From Dryocola clanedunensis (GTDB lineage: Bacteria; Pseudomonadota; Gammaproteobacteria; Enterobacterales; Enterobacteriaceae), in assembly GCF_025215155.1 (NCBI RefSeq), contig NZ_JALHAM010000122.1: a DNA stretch of 64,000 nt; one strand, written 5' to 3'. Every line of letters begins with the position of its first letter. Position 1 is the stretch's first letter. The notes under the pieces were generated by a model. That model was not told where the DNA came from and did not search any database. It saw only the letters and a list, made by a program, of their open reading frames with translations. Below are positions 24,772-33,182 of this stretch, one piece after another. The position numbers were made by a program, and so were the translations under genes.

Positions 24772-24802
24772 CTTAATGTTTTCTTAAGGTTTAGCTCATA
24801 CT
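24772..24802 (+). promoter_or_regulatory. PmrA (BasR) box and -10 element
   Basis: CTTAATGTTTTCTTAAG (24772-24788) is a full match to the PmrA half-site pair YTTAAK-N5-YTTAAK. A -10 hexamer CATACT (24797-24802) follows at the spacing used by PmrA-activated promoters, where the box takes the place of the -35. The start codon of the next gene is at 24835. A similar array precedes 25699. Confidence 0.7.
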
Positions 24803-24834
24803 CGGCGGGTCCACTTCTACAGGCCTCTCCCGTT

Positions 24835-25497
24835 ATGAAAATTAATAGCATGCTTACCCCTGCTACTGCATTGTTGGCTATTTTCTCCTGTTTGATCCCT
24901 TTTGCTGCCGACATACATCTGCCTTTGCTGCACGGGCACACCGTCACCTGGATTGAGAACTCACAGGCCATTTTGCTCTTGCTGGGCGCCGTGCTCACTT
25001 TTGCTTATATGAAGCCAATGCGGCTGCCGGAAGGCTCACGGAAGTTTTGGCTGTGGTCCGCACTGTGGTGGGTAGTGCTGTTGGGAAGAAGTACCAGCTG
25101 GGGACGTGACTACCTCCCGGAACTGCCAAAAATCGTCTTCAGAAGTATCTCTGTGATCCTCATTGCAAGCCTCGTCCTCTCTTTCCTGCTTTCAGCACAG
25201 CTGCGCAAAGAGATAGCCTTTCGGATGAAGAATTTAAGTATCCCCTTATGGACCTGCCTGCTGGTGGTCGTCACATTTTTACTGGCCGATACCGTCGAGC
25301 ACCATCGTCTGCTTTCGCCGCTCTTTCTCCACGACCGCCACTACCAGGATTTAACGGAAGAGTTGTTTGAAACGCCATTCATCATCGGTTTGCTTTTGAT
25401 TTCCTTTGATTTTATGAAGCAGGAAGTGCAGTACAAAAATTCGTTTAGCGACTCTCTGCTTACCCTGGATTATCGGCAGTCAATGAGAAAGGTATAA
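24835..25497 (+). CDS. Unknown multi-span membrane protein, PmrA-box controlled
   Basis: A 220-residue inner-membrane protein with about six spans (near 8-26, 40-58, 70-88, 102-122, 134-152 and 180-196). Conserved-looking polar spots in loops are GRSTSWGRDYLPE, LADTVEHHRLL and LTEELFETPF; His and acidic residues near the membrane could bind metal. I do not recognise the family. The perfect PmrA box upstream implies induction by low Mg, Fe(III) or polymyxin stress through PmrAB. It has its own terminator. Confidence 0.65.
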   Translation: MKINSMLTPATALLAIFSCLIPFAADIHLPLLHGHTVTWIENSQAILLLLGAVLTFAYMKPMRLPEGSRKFWLWSALWWVVLLGRSTSWGRDYLPELPKIVFRSISVILIASLVLSFLLSAQLRKEIAFRMKNLSIPLWTCLLVVVTFLLADTVEHHRLLSPLFLHDRHYQDLTEELFETPFIIGLLLISFDFMKQEVQYKNSFSDSLLTLDYRQSMRKV

Positions 25498-25528
25498 CGT
25501 AGCAGCGCCGCTGCTTTCGCATAGCAAG

Positions 25529-25552
25529 AACCTCGCTTCGGCGGGGTTTTTT
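25529..25552 (+). terminator. Terminator of the PmrA-box membrane gene
   Basis: AACCTCGC pairs with GCGGGGTT around TTCG (one T-G pair), then a run of six T. Confidence 0.8.
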
Positions 25553-25628
25553 GTTTTATCAAACGCCACCTGCCTGCGCTTTCCCTCCCGGTATCCTTGT
25601 CAGTCCCTCCCTTAATTTTATTTTCCTG

Positions 25629-25660
25629 GATAATGTTCCCTTAAGGTTCCGGGTGAATAA
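25629..25660 (+). promoter_or_regulatory. Candidate PmrA (BasR) box before the Ais-like gene
   Basis: GATAATGTTCCCTTAAG (25629-25645) has one perfect CTTAAG half and one 4/6 half at the right five-base spacing. AATAAT-like -10 sequence (about 25655-25661) follows at the same distance as at 24772. E. coli ais is also controlled by BasR. Confidence 0.55.
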
Positions 25661-25698
25661 TTGCAGCACTTTCCCCATAACGCTTAAGCCTGACGTAT

Positions 25699-26289
25699 AT
25701 GATGCTTACTTTTTCATCAAAAATTTCGAGGATAATTTATTCTGCGCTGATTATTTTCATAACAGGTTCATGTACTTCGTTGGGCGTGCGCTCTGCAACT
25801 GAGCCAGCTCGGTTGACTCTGGACGCTGCTGCAACCCTCAACAGGCAGTACCCGGTGATTTTTCTGATCAGGCACGGCGAACGGTGCGATCGTTCAGAAA
25901 ATAAATGTTTGTCCGAGGCTGCGGGCATCACTCGTGCCGGTGCTAAGCGAGCTGGTCAGTACGGCGCTAATTTCAGCAAAACCTTCGCAAGTTTTAGCCT
26001 CTACTCTTCCAATACTGTGCGTACCGTTCAGTCAGCAACCGCGTTTTCAGGCAGAGGGCCGGCGATCAGCACGGGCCTGGGGAAGTGTGATAAAAGCATC
26101 TACGGAACCATTAGAAAACTGGCTGCGGGGAATAAGACGACCGTTTTGTTTACACATAATCATTGCCTGTCATTTATCGCTAAAGATATGAACAAATGGC
26201 AAACAGATCCGGGCTATCTTGATACGCTAGTGATGCATGAAAAAAACGACAGGCTTTATTTAGACGGCGAGTTGGTTTCACCGCAATAA
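25699..26289 (+). CDS. Ais-like histidine phosphatase
   Basis: A 196-residue histidine-acid-type phosphatase. RHGERCDRSENKCLS carries the catalytic His, and THNHCLSFIAKDM the second His; LYSSNTVRTVQSAT is also shared with recalled E. coli Ais, the phosphatase for heptose-II phosphate of the LPS core. A signal or anchor segment lies at residues 10-25, with a Cys in GSC as a possible lipid site. It should remove a phosphate from LPS in the periplasm, lowering negative charge. E. coli ais is next to arnB, not here. Start may be 25699 or 25702. Confidence 0.8.
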   Translation: MMLTFSSKISRIIYSALIIFITGSCTSLGVRSATEPARLTLDAAATLNRQYPVIFLIRHGERCDRSENKCLSEAAGITRAGAKRAGQYGANFSKTFASFSLYSSNTVRTVQSATAFSGRGPAISTGLGKCDKSIYGTIRKLAAGNKTTVLFTHNHCLSFIAKDMNKWQTDPGYLDTLVMHEKNDRLYLDGELVSPQ

Positions 26290-26326
26290 TACTATTTCTC
26301 CAGACTTACTACGGCTGTGCAAAAAA

Positions 26327-27025
26327 TCAGAACGGACAAGCACTGTGGGCTTCTACCAACTTTTCGCTGATGGGATGAATAAAATGCAATCCGCTGGCGT
26401 GCAGCATCAGTCTCGGCGTTTTTTCTGTGCCTGGCAGCAGGCGGCCTCCATACAGATCGCACCCTAAAATAGGGTGGCCCAGCTGCTGGCAGTGAATGCG
26501 CAGCTGATGGGTGCGTCCGGTTTCCGGGGTCAGCTGGACCCGCGTCAACGCCAGCACCGAACCATTTTCCTCTTCGCGATAGAATCGATCGACGACCCGA
26601 AATCTTGAGCGCGCTGGCTTGCCGTGGACGGCACAAATCGACATCAGCGGGAACAGGGCCGGGTCTTTGGCAATAGGTGCGTCGATCACCCCTTCGTCAT
26701 CGAGCAGGTGTCCGCAAAGTAATGCGTCGTAGACTTTGCTCACCGTGCGCTGGCTGAACTGCTGGCAAAGGGCAGCATTGATGCTCTTGTTGCGGGCAAT
26801 GACCATCAGGCCGGAAGTCCCGAAATCAAGGCGGTGCACCAGGGTGCAGTCCGGGAAGATTTGGATTAGCCGGTAATGCACCGAATCGATATTTTGCGGA
26901 TTTTTTCCTGAAAGACTCAGCAGACCGGAAGGCTTATTGATAAGCACCAGATGTTCGTCCTGAAAGAGGATCTCTATTTGGTCATGGCATGGTGGGGCGA
27001 TAAAAGTATCGAGAATGGTAGACAT
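26327..27025 (-). CDS. RluA-family pseudouridine synthase
   Basis: A 232-residue enzyme with the RluA catalytic motif HRLDFGTSGLMV (Asp nucleophile), NKPSGLLSLSG near the start and GRTHQLRIHCQQLGHPILG. It is a paralogue of RluA/TruC; the RNA target (23S rRNA or tRNA) cannot be told from sequence. No S4 domain is present. Monocistronic; convergent with the Ais-like gene. Confidence 0.8.
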   Translation of the reverse strand: MSTILDTFIAPPCHDQIEILFQDEHLVLINKPSGLLSLSGKNPQNIDSVHYRLIQIFPDCTLVHRLDFGTSGLMVIARNKSINAALCQQFSQRTVSKVYDALLCGHLLDDEGVIDAPIAKDPALFPLMSICAVHGKPARSRFRVVDRFYREEENGSVLALTRVQLTPETGRTHQLRIHCQQLGHPILGCDLYGGRLLPGTEKTPRLMLHASGLHFIHPISEKLVEAHSACPF

Positions 27026-27246
27026 CAGGTAGCCCGGACAAAGAGTGGGTGCGGATAATAACCAATTTTTAATGGGGTAGCGAATCTGTCAGTTGAGCTT
27101 TGCGCTCCATCATTTTAGCCAGCGGCTTGCTGCAGTAATGCGAAGACATCATGCGCTTGAGAAACGTAGCCCAAACGGAAACCTCGAAAAATGATTAGTG
27201 AATGAAGGCTGGCGGCGAAAGAAGGGACAAAGTGAAGAGGTTGATG

Positions 27247-27269
27247 AAAGGGGCCAGTAACGCCCCTTT
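27247..27269 (-). terminator. Terminator of the DUF1508 gene
   Basis: AAAGGGGC (27247-27254) pairs with GCCCCTTT (27262-27269), 18 bases past the stop codon on the minus strand. Confidence 0.6.
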
Positions 27270-27286
27270 GAGTGCTCAGTGGCGAC

Positions 27287-27475
27287 TTAGGTCAGGTCGT
27301 TAATTTTGGCAACAGGGGCGTTCTCTTTCACAGATTCAATGCCTTTGAGGGCGCTCTGTTTTGTGGCGTACATTTCGCTCTGCGCAATAATCTGCCCGTT
27401 ACCTGCTTTAAGAACGAAGTAATATGGCTCAGCCACTCCCTGCTTAGTGCTTTTCTTTAGGTCAAAGCTACTCAT
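27287..27475 (-). CDS. Single-domain DUF1508 (YegP-like) protein
   Basis: A 62-residue protein with one DUF1508 repeat (YYFVLKAGNGQIIAQSEMY, then KQSALKGIESVKENA). E. coli YegP has two such repeats; here one. The ATG follows a strong AAAGGAG. Function unknown; the family folds as a small beta-beta-alpha unit. It lies downstream of the small lipoprotein gene, separated by a CTGG repeat tract and a hairpin. Confidence 0.8.
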   Translation of the reverse strand: MSSFDLKKSTKQGVAEPYYFVLKAGNGQIIAQSEMYATKQSALKGIESVKENAPVAKINDLT

Positions 27476-27596
27476 AGATATTTCTCCTTTAAAGCCCGAT
27501 GCTGGGCCTTGCCAGTATCTCCTGAGTTCTGGTGGTGATCAATATTTGTACAGGGCTAATATTGTCTCTTCTGTCTGAATTTTGATTTAAGCAACC

Positions 27597-27633
<37 letters not shown>

Positions 27634-27648
27634 GGCCCATGCAGAGAA

Positions 27649-27774
27649 CTAAAAAGATATTCCTGAACCAATCCCAATAGCCATACCGCTGTTACCGCCT
27701 GCGGCACCGACGCCGACATCGCTGGCACAGGACGTCAGGAGTAAGACGAAACCAACCAAAGCAAAATATCTCAT
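27649..27774 (-). CDS. 41-residue lipoprotein
   Basis: The minus strand encodes 41 residues: lipoprotein signal MRYFALVGFVLLLTSC (Cys16) and a Gly-rich mature tail (GVGAAGGNSGMAIGIGSGI). An AAGGAG lies six bases before the ATG. The glycine-zipper-like tail may associate with the membrane. Family not recognised. It is followed by the CTGG tract and a GCCCAGCATCGGGC hairpin before the DUF1508 gene. Confidence 0.7.
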   Translation of the reverse strand: MRYFALVGFVLLLTSCASDVGVGAAGGNSGMAIGIGSGISF

Positions 27775-28280
27775 TTGATTCTCCTTCTCGTTTTACCCAA
27801 TTTATCACAATGGCATTTTTCCGCTTAACTGATTGCTATAAAGAAAACATCAGCCCGGGCATTCAGTCTCTGCGGTTTTGCGCACTGGCACTTCTTGTCT
27901 GTCTTTTGTCGATGTAATCTCAATATGACGAATGAGTTCAGATAGTCAACTGCGCAGGTTTTGGGATAAAAAAAGCCGCTCACAGGGGCGGCTAAATAAA
28001 TCGGAGTCTTTTTTGTTTTAGGTAAAGCAGCACAACTGTAATTCTTTTTAGAGTGAATGTGTTAGCTATTAAAATTGAAATCATAATTTAAGCTTTTAGA
28101 GTGCTCTAAAGCGGCATGGCAATAGCCATCACGTTAAAAATACACTGTTTTTAATTGATCAAGATTCACATTAAAATCTAAAACTTCAAATTTTAGTAAA
28201 TTGCCAAATTAGCTTTTTATGCATATCATCTTTGCGGCTTTGTGATAATTTTCTATTAGGAATCAAAGTGAGGAATCGAT
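27775..28280. other. AT-rich intergenic region with orphan terminator
   Basis: This 506-base gap holds no convincing protein frame. It contains a strong minus-strand terminator (27966-27993) with no gene feeding it, a 16-base inverted repeat TTTAGAGTGCTCTAAA (28095-28110), a second TTTTAGAGTG copy (28046-28055), and an extended -10 (TGTGATAAT, about 28241-28249) for the plus-strand gene at 28281. The AT-richness would suit H-NS silencing. Confidence 0.5.
27966..27993 (-). terminator. Orphan rho-independent terminator
   Basis: On the minus strand AGCCGC pairs with GCGGCT around CCCTGTGA and runs into seven T. No minus-strand gene lies in the 290 bases upstream, so it may end a small RNA. Confidence 0.7.
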
Positions 28281-28478
28281 ATGAACGCAGAGAAAAAGAA
28301 TCAGGAGTTATTCAATGATGTCTGTCGCGTGATCCACTCGACGGTGATTATGGTGAGAAAATCCGGGCAAATCATTAATAACATTAGCGTCAATATGATG
28401 CTGCAGGCGCGTGCTGGAGAGAGTGATGATGAAAATTTTAAGAGAATCTGTGCGCTGGCGCAGAATATGATGAAATAG
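28281..28478 (+). CDS. 65-residue hypothetical protein
   Basis: A 65-residue soluble, helical protein (MNAEKKNQELFNDVCRVIHS to ICALAQNMMK). GAGGAA lies just before the ATG, a good ribosome site. Size and helix pattern loosely recall the YmgA/AriR connector proteins, but the match is too weak to name. The AT-rich upstream region suggests tight, conditional control. Confidence 0.55.
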   Translation: MNAEKKNQELFNDVCRVIHSTVIMVRKSGQIINNISVNMMLQARAGESDDENFKRICALAQNMMK

Positions 28479-28611
28479 GCATGCAGTTAAGCAGGCGGAA
28501 GGGGCCAGGAACTTGCAGTCTAATCCCATGCTTTGTTCGACCTGATGTCTGTCCGTCATCTGACAGGGAAACATAACTCATTAATGATAAGTGAAGCGGT
28601 AATCGTGAAAT

Positions 28612-28647
28612 AAAAAGTCAGCCAGCAAAACAGAGTCCACTGGCTGA
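28612..28647 (-). terminator. Terminator of yeaH (bidirectional)
   Basis: TCAGCCAG pairs with CTGGCTGA; on the minus strand a run of five T follows, 10 bases after yeaH ends. The plus direction has ATTTTAT, so it may also serve the 28281 gene. Confidence 0.75.
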
Positions 28648-28657
28648 ATTTTATAGT

Positions 28658-29938
28658 TTAATTGTGGGAGTCGCTAGTCTGCTTCTGGAACAGTTCACGG
28701 AACACAGGATAAATATCGTCCTGATCGCGAATGTGTTGCATAGCGAAGTTATCAAACGTTGACTGTAAGTTTTCATACTCACGCCACAGCGTCTGATGCG
28801 CGCGACGGGTTATTTCGATATAGCTGTAATAACGCACTACCGGCAGCAGTTTCTTTGCCAGGATCTCATGGCACAGCGGGGAGTCATCGGCCCAGTTATC
28901 ACCGTCCGACGCCTGCGCGGCATAGATATTCCACTGCGCCGGGTCATACCTTTCTTTCACGACCTCATCCATCAGCTTGAGGGCGCTCGACACGATGGTG
29001 CCGCCGGTTTCCTGTGAATAGAAGAATTCATGTTCATCCACCTCTTTAGCCTGAGTGTGGTGACGTATATATACGACCTCTACGTTCTTATAGGTCCGGC
29101 TCAGGAACAGATAGAGCAGGATATAAAAACGCTTCGCCATGTCTTTTGTGGCCTGGTCCATTGAGCCGGAGACGTCCATCAGACAGAACATCACGGCCTG
29201 GCTTGAAGGCTCCGCCCGTTTTTCGTAGTTCTTGTAACGTAAATCGAAGGTATCGATAAACGGCACTCGCTTGATTTTCTCGCGCAGCTCGGCGATCTCC
29301 TTGCGCAGCCGCTCCTCTTCAAGCAGCTGTGCCGGTTCGCTTTTGCTGACGATATCAAGACTGTCTTCCAGTTCGTGCAGCGCCCGGCGTTTGCCTGCCG
29401 TCATCGCCGTACGCCGCGCAAGAGAGTTTTGCAGCGAACGAACTACGGCGATGTTGGCCGGTACGCCGTTAGATGTGTACCCGGCACGGTGAGTCTTAAA
29501 CTCGTTAAGCTGCCGGTGCTGATTTTTCTTCAGGTTGGGCAGGGCGAGATCCTCAAACAGCAGATCCAGGTATTCATCCTTTGAAATCTGGAAGACGAAC
29601 TCGTCCTGACCTTCACCGTCCTGGCTTGCCTGGCCCTGGCCTGAACCGCCGCCGCCGCCGCCCTGTGGACGCTCAATACGGTCATTTTGCACAAAATGAT
29701 CGTTGCCGGGATGGACGCGATGGCGCAGCCCGCCCCGGCCCTGGTGAAACATCGGTTCGCTGATATCTTCACTTGGGATGGACACGGACTCGCCGCTGTC
29801 GACGTCGGTAACCGAACGCTTGTTGATGGCCTCGGAAATCGACTGTTTGATTTGTGCCTTATAACGGCGCAGGAAACGCTGGCGGTTAACCGCGCTCTTG
29901 TTTTTGCCGTTCAGTCGCCTGTCAATAAAATAGGCCAT
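28658..29938 (-). CDS. yeaH: DUF444 protein YeaH
   Basis: A 426-residue protein almost identical in layout to recalled E. coli YeaH: N-terminal FIDRRLNGKNKSAVNRQRF, Gly/Gln-rich linker (about 85-110), and a VWA-like C-terminal half with FCLMDVSGSMDQ. It works with kinase YeaG in adaptation to nitrogen and acid stress. Start at 29938 (MAYFIDRR) corresponds to the E. coli start; an upstream ATG at 29962 is in frame. It follows yeaG by 71 bases in the same operon. Confidence 0.9.
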   Translation of the reverse strand: MAYFIDRRLNGKNKSAVNRQRFLRRYKAQIKQSISEAINKRSVTDVDSGESVSIPSEDISEPMFHQGRGGLRHRVHPGNDHFVQNDRIERPQGGGGGGSGQGQASQDGEGQDEFVFQISKDEYLDLLFEDLALPNLKKNQHRQLNEFKTHRAGYTSNGVPANIAVVRSLQNSLARRTAMTAGKRRALHELEDSLDIVSKSEPAQLLEEERLRKEIAELREKIKRVPFIDTFDLRYKNYEKRAEPSSQAVMFCLMDVSGSMDQATKDMAKRFYILLYLFLSRTYKNVEVVYIRHHTQAKEVDEHEFFYSQETGGTIVSSALKLMDEVVKERYDPAQWNIYAAQASDGDNWADDSPLCHEILAKKLLPVVRYYSYIEITRRAHQTLWREYENLQSTFDNFAMQHIRDQDDIYPVFRELFQKQTSDSHN

Positions 29939-30009
29939 AGTTCCCCCAAACTGCTTTGCCAACTGCGCAGGGGTGCCACGGCTGTGGCACCCGGTAGTGA
30001 CTTAAGACG

Positions 30010-31944
30010 TTATGAAGATTTGCGCACCCGCAGATACCATTCGCACAGCAGACGGACCTGTTTACGGGTGTAGCCTTTCTCCATCATACGATCGACAAAA
30101 TCATCGTGTTTCTTCTGCTCGTCGGTCGAGGTTTTGGCGTTGAACGAGATAACGGGCAGCAGCTCTTCGGTATTTGAGAACATTTTCTTCTCGATGACCG
30201 TGCGCAGCTTCTCGTAGCTGGTCCAGTTAGGGTTACGACCATTATTGTGGGCGCGGGCGCGCAGCACGAAGTTAACGATTTCATTACGGAAATCTTTCGG
30301 GTTGCTGATGCCGGCTGGTTTTTCAATTTTTTCCAGTTCCGCATTCAGGGATTCACGGTCAAACAGCTGGCCGGTATCCGGGTCGCGGTACTCCTGATCC
30401 TGAATCCAGAAGTCAGCGTAGGTCACATAACGGTCGAAGATGTTTTGCCCATACTCTGAATAGGATTCCAGGTACGCCGTCTGGATCTCTTTGCCGATAA
30501 ATTCGGCGTATTTCGGGATCAGATAGCCTTTCAGGTGCTCAAGGTACTTCTCGGCGATATCCTGCGGGAACTGCTCGCGCTCAATCTGCTGCTCAAGCAC
30601 ATAGAACAGATGCACCGGGTTAGCCGCCACTTCCACATGGTCAAAGTTGAACACGCGGGAGAGGATCTTAAACGCGAAGCGCGTCGACAGCCCGTTCATG
30701 CCCTCATCCACGCCTGCGTAATCGCGATACTCCTGGTAGGATTTGGCTTTCGGATCGGTATCCTTCAGGCTTTCACCGTCATACACCCGCATTTTGGAGT
30801 AAATGCTGGAGTTTTCTGGCTCTTTCAGACGCGACAGAATGGAGAAGCGGGACAGCGTTTCAAGGGTGCCAGGGGCGCAAGGCGCATGGGACAATTCGCT
30901 GTGGTTAAGCAGCTTTTCGTAGATTTTGATCTCTTCGGAAATCCGCAGGCAATAAGGCACTTTGACGATGTAAACACGGTCAAGGAACGCTTCGTTGTTC
31001 TTGTTGTTACGGAAGGTCACCCACTCCGATTCGTTGGAGTGGGCAAGAATTATGCCGTTGAACGGCAGGGCAGAGATGCCTTCAGTACCGTTGTAGTTCC
31101 CCTCCTGAGTTGCGGTCAGCAGCGGGTGAAGCACTTTTATCGGCGCTTTGAACATCTCGACGAATTCCATGATGCCCTGGTTTGCGCGGCACAGCGCGCC
31201 GGAGTAGCCGTAGGCATCCGGGTCGTTCTGGGCGTGGTTTTCCAGTTTACGGATATCCACTTTACCGACCAGCGCCGAGATATCCTGGTTGTTCTCATCA
31301 CCCGGTTCGGTTTTGGCAATGGCAATCTGCGCCAGAATGGACGGCCAGACTTTTACCACGCGGAATTTGGTGATGTCGCCGCCGAACTCCTGCAAACGTT
31401 TTGCCGCCCACGGGGACATAATCGTGCCGAGGTAGCGGTTAGGCACGCCGTACTCTTTTTCAAGAATCGACGCATCTTCCTGAGGGTTAAACAGGCACAG
31501 CGGGTGATCATTCACCGGGCTGCGCTCGCCGTTGGCGCTCAGAGTATAAATAGGGACCCGCTGCATCAGTGCTTTCAGACGCTCGGCAAGGGAGGACTTA
31601 CCGCCACCCACCGGCCCCAGCAGGTAGAGGATTTGTTTCTTCTCTTCCAGCCCCTGGGCGGCATGTTTAAGGTATGCAACAATCTGTTCAATGGCTTCTT
31701 CCATACCATAGAACTCTTCAAACGCCGGGTAGCGGGAAATCACCCGGTTTGAAAACAGACGGGATAGCCGTGGCTCCGTGGCAGTGTCCACCATCACTGG
31801 CTCACCGATGGCCATCAATAGCCGTTCTGCCGCGTTGGCATAGGCACTGCGATCTTGCTTACAGATGGCAAGAAACTCCTGCAGTGTGAACTCTTCGTCC
31901 TTGGCAGCTTCATAACGCTGGCGATAGTGATCGAATATATTCAT
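30010..31944 (-). CDS. yeaG: PrkA-type serine kinase YeaG
   Basis: A 644-residue protein, the same length as E. coli YeaG. An AAA+ domain with Walker A GPVGGGKSS (residues 110-118) is followed by a PrkA C-terminal domain related to eukaryotic kinases. YeaG is induced by nitrogen starvation and RpoS and slows metabolism under sustained starvation. Start at 31944 (MNIFDHYRQ) has AAGGA upstream. A sigma-54 promoter match lies 85 bases before it. Forms an operon with yeaH. Confidence 0.92.
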   Translation of the reverse strand: MNIFDHYRQRYEAAKDEEFTLQEFLAICKQDRSAYANAAERLLMAIGEPVMVDTATEPRLSRLFSNRVISRYPAFEEFYGMEEAIEQIVAYLKHAAQGLEEKKQILYLLGPVGGGKSSLAERLKALMQRVPIYTLSANGERSPVNDHPLCLFNPQEDASILEKEYGVPNRYLGTIMSPWAAKRLQEFGGDITKFRVVKVWPSILAQIAIAKTEPGDENNQDISALVGKVDIRKLENHAQNDPDAYGYSGALCRANQGIMEFVEMFKAPIKVLHPLLTATQEGNYNGTEGISALPFNGIILAHSNESEWVTFRNNKNNEAFLDRVYIVKVPYCLRISEEIKIYEKLLNHSELSHAPCAPGTLETLSRFSILSRLKEPENSSIYSKMRVYDGESLKDTDPKAKSYQEYRDYAGVDEGMNGLSTRFAFKILSRVFNFDHVEVAANPVHLFYVLEQQIEREQFPQDIAEKYLEHLKGYLIPKYAEFIGKEIQTAYLESYSEYGQNIFDRYVTYADFWIQDQEYRDPDTGQLFDRESLNAELEKIEKPAGISNPKDFRNEIVNFVLRARAHNNGRNPNWTSYEKLRTVIEKKMFSNTEELLPVISFNAKTSTDEQKKHDDFVDRMMEKGYTRKQVRLLCEWYLRVRKSS

Positions 31945-32358
31945 GGCATGCCGTCCTTTCGTTTTTAGCACAGGTTAGAGAGCCGAAGGTAATAGTAATG
32001 GGGCTCCCGGAAGACGTATTCTGAGTACAGCAACCCTTATGCCAACTTCTCTGTCGTGATGCTCACGGGACTGTCGTCAGAGGAATTCACCTTCTTAAAT
32101 AAAGCGTAGATGGCATTTGCAAAACTTGCATACGGTCACTGCCCAATTTCAATGACATATCAATAACTCATCCAAATAAATCTGCGCGGTGGCTAAGCGC
32201 TTTCATACGGACGTCACAAAACTGACAACCTGTCGTCATGCTCGTCCGTGATGGTATGTTGTTTGAATGTTAACTAAGGTCGGTAAAAAATTTTGGATAC
32301 GCAGCGGGGGCGGTTACACTGCCAGCGCTGATTATTTGGTTAAAGGACTTAATGGATT
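31945..32358. other. Divergent yeaG / mipA intergenic region
   Basis: This 414-base gap carries the sigma-54 promoter for yeaG (32029-32045). About 250 bases beyond it precede mipA, AT-rich in the middle, probably with NtrC sites and the mipA promoter; I could not fix either by eye. No open frame with a ribosome site was found. Confidence 0.5.
32029..32045 (-). promoter_or_regulatory. Sigma-54 promoter of yeaG
   Basis: The minus strand reads TTGGCATAAGGGTTGCT, which fits YTGGCACGNNNNTTGCW at all invariant GG and GC positions with correct spacing. E. coli yeaGH is known to be sigma-54/NtrC dependent. Confidence 0.8.
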
Positions 32359-33105
32359 GTGAGCAAATTCAAAATTCTGGCATTAGGGGCTTTTATTGCC
32401 TCATCTTTTCCGGCAGCCCATGCCGAAGGCCCGTGGTCACTCGGCGCGGCCGTACTGGTCACCCCAAATCCTTATAAAGGCGATCAGGACCGTGTCTACC
32501 CGGTACCGATGATTGGTTATGAAGGGGAAGACTTCTATCTGCGTGGTTTTAACGCGGGCTACTATCTGTGGAATGACAAAACCGACAAACTCTCTGCGGT
32601 TATCTACTACGACCCGCTGCACTTCAGACCGAAAGACAGTAACTATCGTAACCTGCGCGCGCTGGATAGTCGTAAAGCGACGATGATGGCCGGTCTGTCC
32701 TACGTACATAATACCGAATACGGTTTTCTGCGTACCGTACTGGCCGGGGACGTGCTGGATAACAGCAACGGGATCAACTGGGATACCGCATGGCTGTACC
32801 GCTACAACGCCGATCGCCTGACGCTTACACCGGGCATCGGTGTGCAGTGGAGCAGCGAAAACCAGAACGAGTATTACTATGGCGTCAGTAAGAAAGAGTC
32901 CAGCCGTAGCGGCGTAAGCTCTTACGACCCGAGTAACGGCTGGTCGCCGTACGTCGAGCTGTCGGTGAACTATAAGCTGACCGATGACTGGAACGTGTTC
33001 GGTATGGGCCGCTATATCCGTCTGTCTGACGAAGTTAACGACAGCCCGATTATCGACAGGCAGTGGACCGGCGTATTGCTGACCGGAATAACCTACAGTT
33101 TCTGA
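32359..33105 (+). CDS. mipA: MltA-interacting protein MipA
   Basis: A 248-residue outer-membrane protein with signal peptide (cleaved near AHA, about residue 22) and beta-barrel repeats ending in Phe (ITYSF). LDSRKATMMAGLSYVHNTEYGFLRT and the strand ENQNEYYYGVSKKES match recalled E. coli MipA, which scaffolds murein hydrolase MltA with PBP1B. The start is GTG at 32359, spaced from TAAAGGA. Its own hairpin terminator follows. Confidence 0.9.
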   Translation: MSKFKILALGAFIASSFPAAHAEGPWSLGAAVLVTPNPYKGDQDRVYPVPMIGYEGEDFYLRGFNAGYYLWNDKTDKLSAVIYYDPLHFRPKDSNYRNLRALDSRKATMMAGLSYVHNTEYGFLRTVLAGDVLDNSNGINWDTAWLYRYNADRLTLTPGIGVQWSSENQNEYYYGVSKKESSRSGVSSYDPSNGWSPYVELSVNYKLTDDWNVFGMGRYIRLSDEVNDSPIIDRQWTGVLLTGITYSF

Positions 33106-33126
33106 TGGTGCAATCTGTGCATTATC

Positions 33127-33146
33127 ACGGGGCGCTTGCGCCCCGT
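33127..33146 (+). terminator. Terminator of mipA
   Basis: ACGGGGCG pairs with CGCCCCGT around CTTG, followed by TT. Confidence 0.65.
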
Positions 33147-33182
33147 TTGCATTATGGTGGTGCAACCGAATAAGGAGGCGTC

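Noticed and set aside
27100..27240. Minus-strand frame ending LLQQAAG between rluA-like and DUF1508 genes
   Set aside because: No start codon or ribosome site; it could be a decayed gene end, but nothing supports it.
30535..31752. 405-codon plus-strand frame
   Set aside because: It is antisense to yeaG, whose protein matches a known family over its full length; long mirror frames are usual in GC-rich biased genes.
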